Source: an uncultured Verrucomicrobiota bacterium (GTDB taxonomy: Bacteria; Verrucomicrobiota; Kiritimatiellia; RFP12; UBA1067). From it: a DNA stretch of 8,821 nt. The notes under the pieces were generated by a model. It did no database searches, was not told where the DNA came from, and saw nothing but the letters and a program-made list of their open reading frames with translations. The DNA is taken from NCBI GenBank assembly GCA_937901395.1, contig CALCDB010000007.1, positions 1 to 8,821 of the forward strand, written 5' to 3'. Below, piece after piece: positions 6,863-8,821 of the stretch (positions are counted from its first letter, which is position 1; the number at the start of each line of letters is the position of its first letter). A program made the position numbers and the translations under genes.

Positions 6863-8074
6863 TTAGTCCTCAATCGTCCGCTTGTAATTTGGGTCAATGT
6901 CGTCATTGGAGGTCGGCTCCGCCAACGCTACTTTCATGCCTGGCCGCAATTTGGAGATTCCCGAGATCACGACCTTCTCCGTGCCATCGAGCCCAGTGAG
7001 AATTGGCGTCCAGCCCTTGAAGGTCTCGAGCGTGGTTACTATACGCTGTTCGACCGTCATGTCGTCGTTGAGCACATATACCCCCTGGTTTCCTCCCGTC
7101 AAGTCGAACACCGCCTGTTGCGGCACGCTATTGATTTTCTTCGGCGCCCTGCTATCCGTGAGCAAGGTAAGGTACGTATTCGGAACCAACAGGCGATCTG
7201 GATTGGCGAATGAGAGTCGCATGATGATGGTCGCCGTTTCGCGGCTCATCTGGTTGTCGTCGAAGTCGAACTTGCCCTCGCCCTTGTATTCGCTGCCGTT
7301 CGGCAGTATCAGGCGCATGCGAATATCATTGGAGCTGTGCGAGACTTGCGCCTCGCGCAGCGAAACGAACGCGCGGTCGGTTATCGGGAACGTTACGCGT
7401 ATCGGATCCACCTGCATGATGTGCGCGAGCGGTCCCTTGGATGGCGCAACATAGTCGCCAACGTGCGCGATCGTCTTGCCGATCTGCCCGGAAATCGGTG
7501 CCTCTACCTTCGCCTTCTTGAGATCGTATTCGGCCACTACCAGATTCGCCTTCGCCTGCAATACCGCCGCCCGCGATCTTTCGGCGTCGGCCTCCGCGTT
7601 GTCTCGCTCAAGCTGGGTGATGCCGCGTTCATCCGCCTTCTGCATACGCTCGAAATACTTGCTCGCCCTTCGCGCATCGGCCTCGGCCGCCGCCAAATCC
7701 GCCTTCCGTTGGTTTACCACCGCCTGATAGCGCTCGTCGTCCAGCACATACAAAAGCTGGCCTTCCTTCACGATGTCGCCTTCCTTGAACTTGATTTCCC
7801 TGATGTATCCATCGACTTGCGGCAATAGATCGACTTCCGCAACCGCCTCCGCGTGCGCAATGTATTTCTCCGGCAAGTTGTATTCACGCTTCTCGATCGC
7901 GCATACCGCTACCGTCTGCGCCTGACTCGCCGCCGCCGCCATCGCCGCCATCTTCTCCTTGCCCTTCTTCATCTGAACTCCCATCCACATGCTGCTCGCT
8001 ACCCAACCGCCAGCCACGCATACCCCCGCCAATACTAATAACCCGATTACATTGCCTATCTTGCTGTTTGCCAT
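6863..8074 (-). CDS. RND efflux periplasmic adaptor (membrane fusion protein, HlyD/AcrA family)
   Basis: The adaptor bridges the inner-membrane pump and the outer-membrane channel. It has 403 residues. An N-terminal hydrophobic segment (about 8-31) probably acts as an uncleaved anchor; C19 in LAGVC is not a good lipobox because valine occupies -1. An alanine-rich linker follows (43-52). The two halves of the biotinyl-lipoyl-like domain are near 81-111 (LLPQVDGYIREIKFKEGDIV) and 189-222 (VEAPISGQIGK, GDYV). Between them an alpha-helical hairpin, rich in A, E, K and R (113-188), reaches toward the channel. A beta-barrel domain (about 223-310) and a membrane-proximal domain (311-390) follow, and the tail is acidic. 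The start is fixed by an AAGGAG 8 nt upstream. It is the first recognisable efflux gene, 30 nt after the small upstream ORF. Confidence 0.95.
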   Translation of the reverse strand: MANSKIGNVIGLLVLAGVCVAGGWVASSMWMGVQMKKGKEKMAAMAAAASQAQTVAVCAIEKREYNLPEKYIAHAEAVAEVDLLPQVDGYIREIKFKEGDIVKEGQLLYVLDDERYQAVVNQRKADLAAAEADARRASKYFERMQKADERGITQLERDNAEADAERSRAAVLQAKANLVVAEYDLKKAKVEAPISGQIGKTIAHVGDYVAPSKGPLAHIMQVDPIRVTFPITDRAFVSLREAQVSHSSNDIRMRLILPNGSEYKGEGKFDFDDNQMSRETATIIMRLSFANPDRLLVPNTYLTLLTDSRAPKKINSVPQQAVFDLTGGNQGVYVLNDDMTVEQRIVTTLETFKGWTPILTGLDGTEKVVISGISKLRPGMKVALAEPTSNDDIDPNYKRTIED

Positions 8075-8082
8075 TTTTCTCT

Positions 8083-8088
8083 CTCCTT
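8083..8088 (-). promoter_or_regulatory. Shine-Dalgarno of the efflux adaptor gene
   Basis: The minus strand reads AAGGAG with an 8-nt spacer (AGAGAAAA) before the ATG at 8074-8072. It sits in the 30-nt gap after the upstream small ORF and supports the chosen adaptor start. The leader closely resembles that of rpmF. Confidence 0.8.
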
Positions 8089-8104
8089 GAGTTTACCTGC
8101 TTGC

Positions 8105-8380
8105 TTATTTATCCTTCTTCGGTTTCGCGATGGTCCGAAGCCCCAACTCGCGAAGCGAATGGTTGCGCTCCTCCCAGAGTCTCGAATCGTCGCTGCCCTC
8201 TAATTCATTACGTACTCGATTGTAAATCTGCTGCTCTTCCTGCTGACGCTGATTCAATTGACGGACGAATTCCGCCGCCGTGCCTTCCGCCAGATATTCC
8301 CGTAGCTCGTCCTTGATGCCATTCACGATCTGCTTTAACTCCAACACTTCGCGCGTCTCGTTCTTCCCGAATACGATCAT
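8105..8380 (-). CDS. Small charged helical protein of unknown function, 5' end uncertain
   Basis: I do not recognise this 91-residue ORF. It is dominated by charged and polar residues with heptad-like spacing of hydrophobic ones (VLELKQIVNGIKDEL, FVRQLNQRQQEEQQIYNRV), so it should be helical and perhaps coiled coil. The C-terminus is basic (KPKKDK). There is no signal peptide or membrane segment, so a cytoplasmic location is likely. It runs in the same direction as the efflux genes, 30 nt before the adaptor, and shares their roughly 50% GC; it may be the first gene of that operon or the tail of a longer gene. The ATG at 8380 has no Shine-Dalgarno. Its first six or so codons overlap the antisense of the plus-strand propeller fragment, so a sequence junction probably falls inside or next to the apparent start. 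The true N-terminus may therefore be missing. Confidence 0.55.
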   Translation of the reverse strand: MIVFGKNETREVLELKQIVNGIKDELREYLAEGTAAEFVRQLNQRQQEEQQIYNRVRNELEGSDDSRLWEERNHSLRELGLRTIAKPKKDK

Positions 8381-8821
8381 CCATGCACGTGCCGTGCCGA
8401 ATAGTCCGTATTTCTTTGCGATCGGTACGGGGCATCATGCCTGGCAGCCGGGGGAACTGATGCGTTTCGATCCTCGCGCGGGGCGTGAAGAGACAGAAGG
8501 GTGCTGGCAGGTGGCGCCCTTGCGGAAGTCGACGTTCGTACGTAAAGACTCGGACTTCGGTCAGCAGGGGGCGCTCTCGGCCTATCCTTATCCGGTGAAT
8601 GAAGAGAGCGTGGTGCTCGCGCAGAACCCGCGCGGGCGGAAGGCGGGACGCGAGCGTGACCATGCGATGGGGCTTTACTGGATGGATGTCCATGGAGCGC
8701 GTGAACTGCTCGTCGCGCAGAAGGGGAAAGTGTCTTGTGGACGGCCTGTTCCTGTACGGGCGAGGAAGCTTGTGGCGCGTACGTCCAAGCGTCCCCATGA
8801 GGACCACACGACGGGGACGGT
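8361..8821 (+). CDS. Beta-propeller protein fragment, hydrazine synthase alpha middle-domain-like; lacks 5' part, runs off window
   Basis: The frame with codons at 8361-8363 and onward is open to the window end (153 codons) and reads as a coherent protein. FFPNTIIHARAVPNSPYF is followed by GHHAW, GELMRFDPRAG, SAYPYPVNEESVVLAQNP, GLYWMDVHGARELL and CGRPVPVRAR. This series (A-R-x-[IV]-P-x-S, a double histidine, G-x-L-x-x-x-D-P, x-Y-P-x, G-[IL]-Y-x-x-D-V-x-G-x-R-E-L-L, then P-[IV]-P-x-R) is how I recall the C-terminal part of the HZS_alpha propeller family, common in planctomycetes and relatives and mostly unrelated to anammox. No haem CxxCH motif is visible. The expected N-terminal propeller blades are absent: upstream of about 8361 the sequence is the antisense of the small minus-strand ORF. 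In-frame ATGs exist at 8316 and 8448, but neither looks like a genuine start. GC is 62-67% in sampled lines, against about 50% just to the left. It could be a truncated gene, a pseudogene or one side of an assembly join. Confidence 0.65.

Noticed and set aside
8208..8807. 199-codon minus-strand ORF at the right edge
   Set aside because: It is antisense to the propeller-like coding frame over most of its length. The product is rich in arginine, histidine and proline with no recognisable motif, while the plus-strand frame has a coherent motif series.
8361..8821. Evidence for anammox (hydrazine synthase)
   Set aside because: Only propeller-type similarity is visible. There is no haem-binding CxxCH and no beta or gamma subunit, and such propeller proteins are widespread in organisms without anammox.
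1..8821. CRISPR arrays, tRNA or rRNA genes, insertion sequences, toxin-antitoxin or other defence systems
   Set aside because: Reading both strands showed no regularly spaced repeats, cloverleaf or rRNA signatures, transposase motifs or terminal inverted repeats. Nearly all the sequence is accounted for by the listed genes.

Overview
The window carries a compact minus-strand run of bacterial genes, plus a fragment of a plus-strand gene at the right edge. In minus-strand transcription order (right to left) the run is: a 91-residue protein of unknown function; a tripartite RND efflux system (periplasmic adaptor, inner-membrane pump, outer-membrane lipoprotein channel); then a housekeeping block of coaD (coenzyme A synthesis), yceD/DUF177, rpmF (ribosomal protein L32) and plsX (phospholipid synthesis), the last cut by the left edge. 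The efflux proteins show a Gram-negative (diderm) cell. The plus-strand fragment resembles the beta-propeller 'hydrazine synthase alpha middle domain' family, which I associate mainly with the Planctomycetes-Verrucomicrobia-Lentisphaerae-Kiritimatiellae group. The mostly weak Shine-Dalgarno signals would fit that group. The placement is an inference, and nothing indicates anammox metabolism.

Layout: 1-2098 is the coaD-yceD-rpmF-plsX block, with genes overlapping or separated by 9-15 nt. 2099-2148 is a 50-nt gap holding an extended -10 promoter that would start transcription almost on the coaD ATG. 2149-8074 is the RND operon, with gaps of 6 and 1 nt. 8105-8380 is the small unknown ORF. From about 8361 to the end runs the plus-strand fragment, which has no recognisable 5' part.

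The adaptor, pump and channel should assemble into one envelope-spanning, proton-driven exporter; the key proton-relay residues of the pump are present. The substrate cannot be told from sequence, and no regulator gene lies in view. The housekeeping block joins ribosome biogenesis (YceD, L32) to lipid and CoA metabolism (PlsX, CoaD), as in many bacteria. A near-consensus promoter (TTGACT, 17-nt spacer, TATAAT) inside yceD could transcribe rpmF-plsX separately.

The most notable observations are structural. Base composition steps sharply at the yceD/rpmF overlap (about 45% GC to 65% or more) and again near 8360-8385 (about 50% to 62-67%). At the second step the plus-strand fragment appears abruptly. 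Rearrangement or horizontal transfer could explain this, but a metagenome assembly chimera must be excluded first. I found no CRISPR array, tRNA, rRNA, insertion sequence or convincing new defence or metabolic system.
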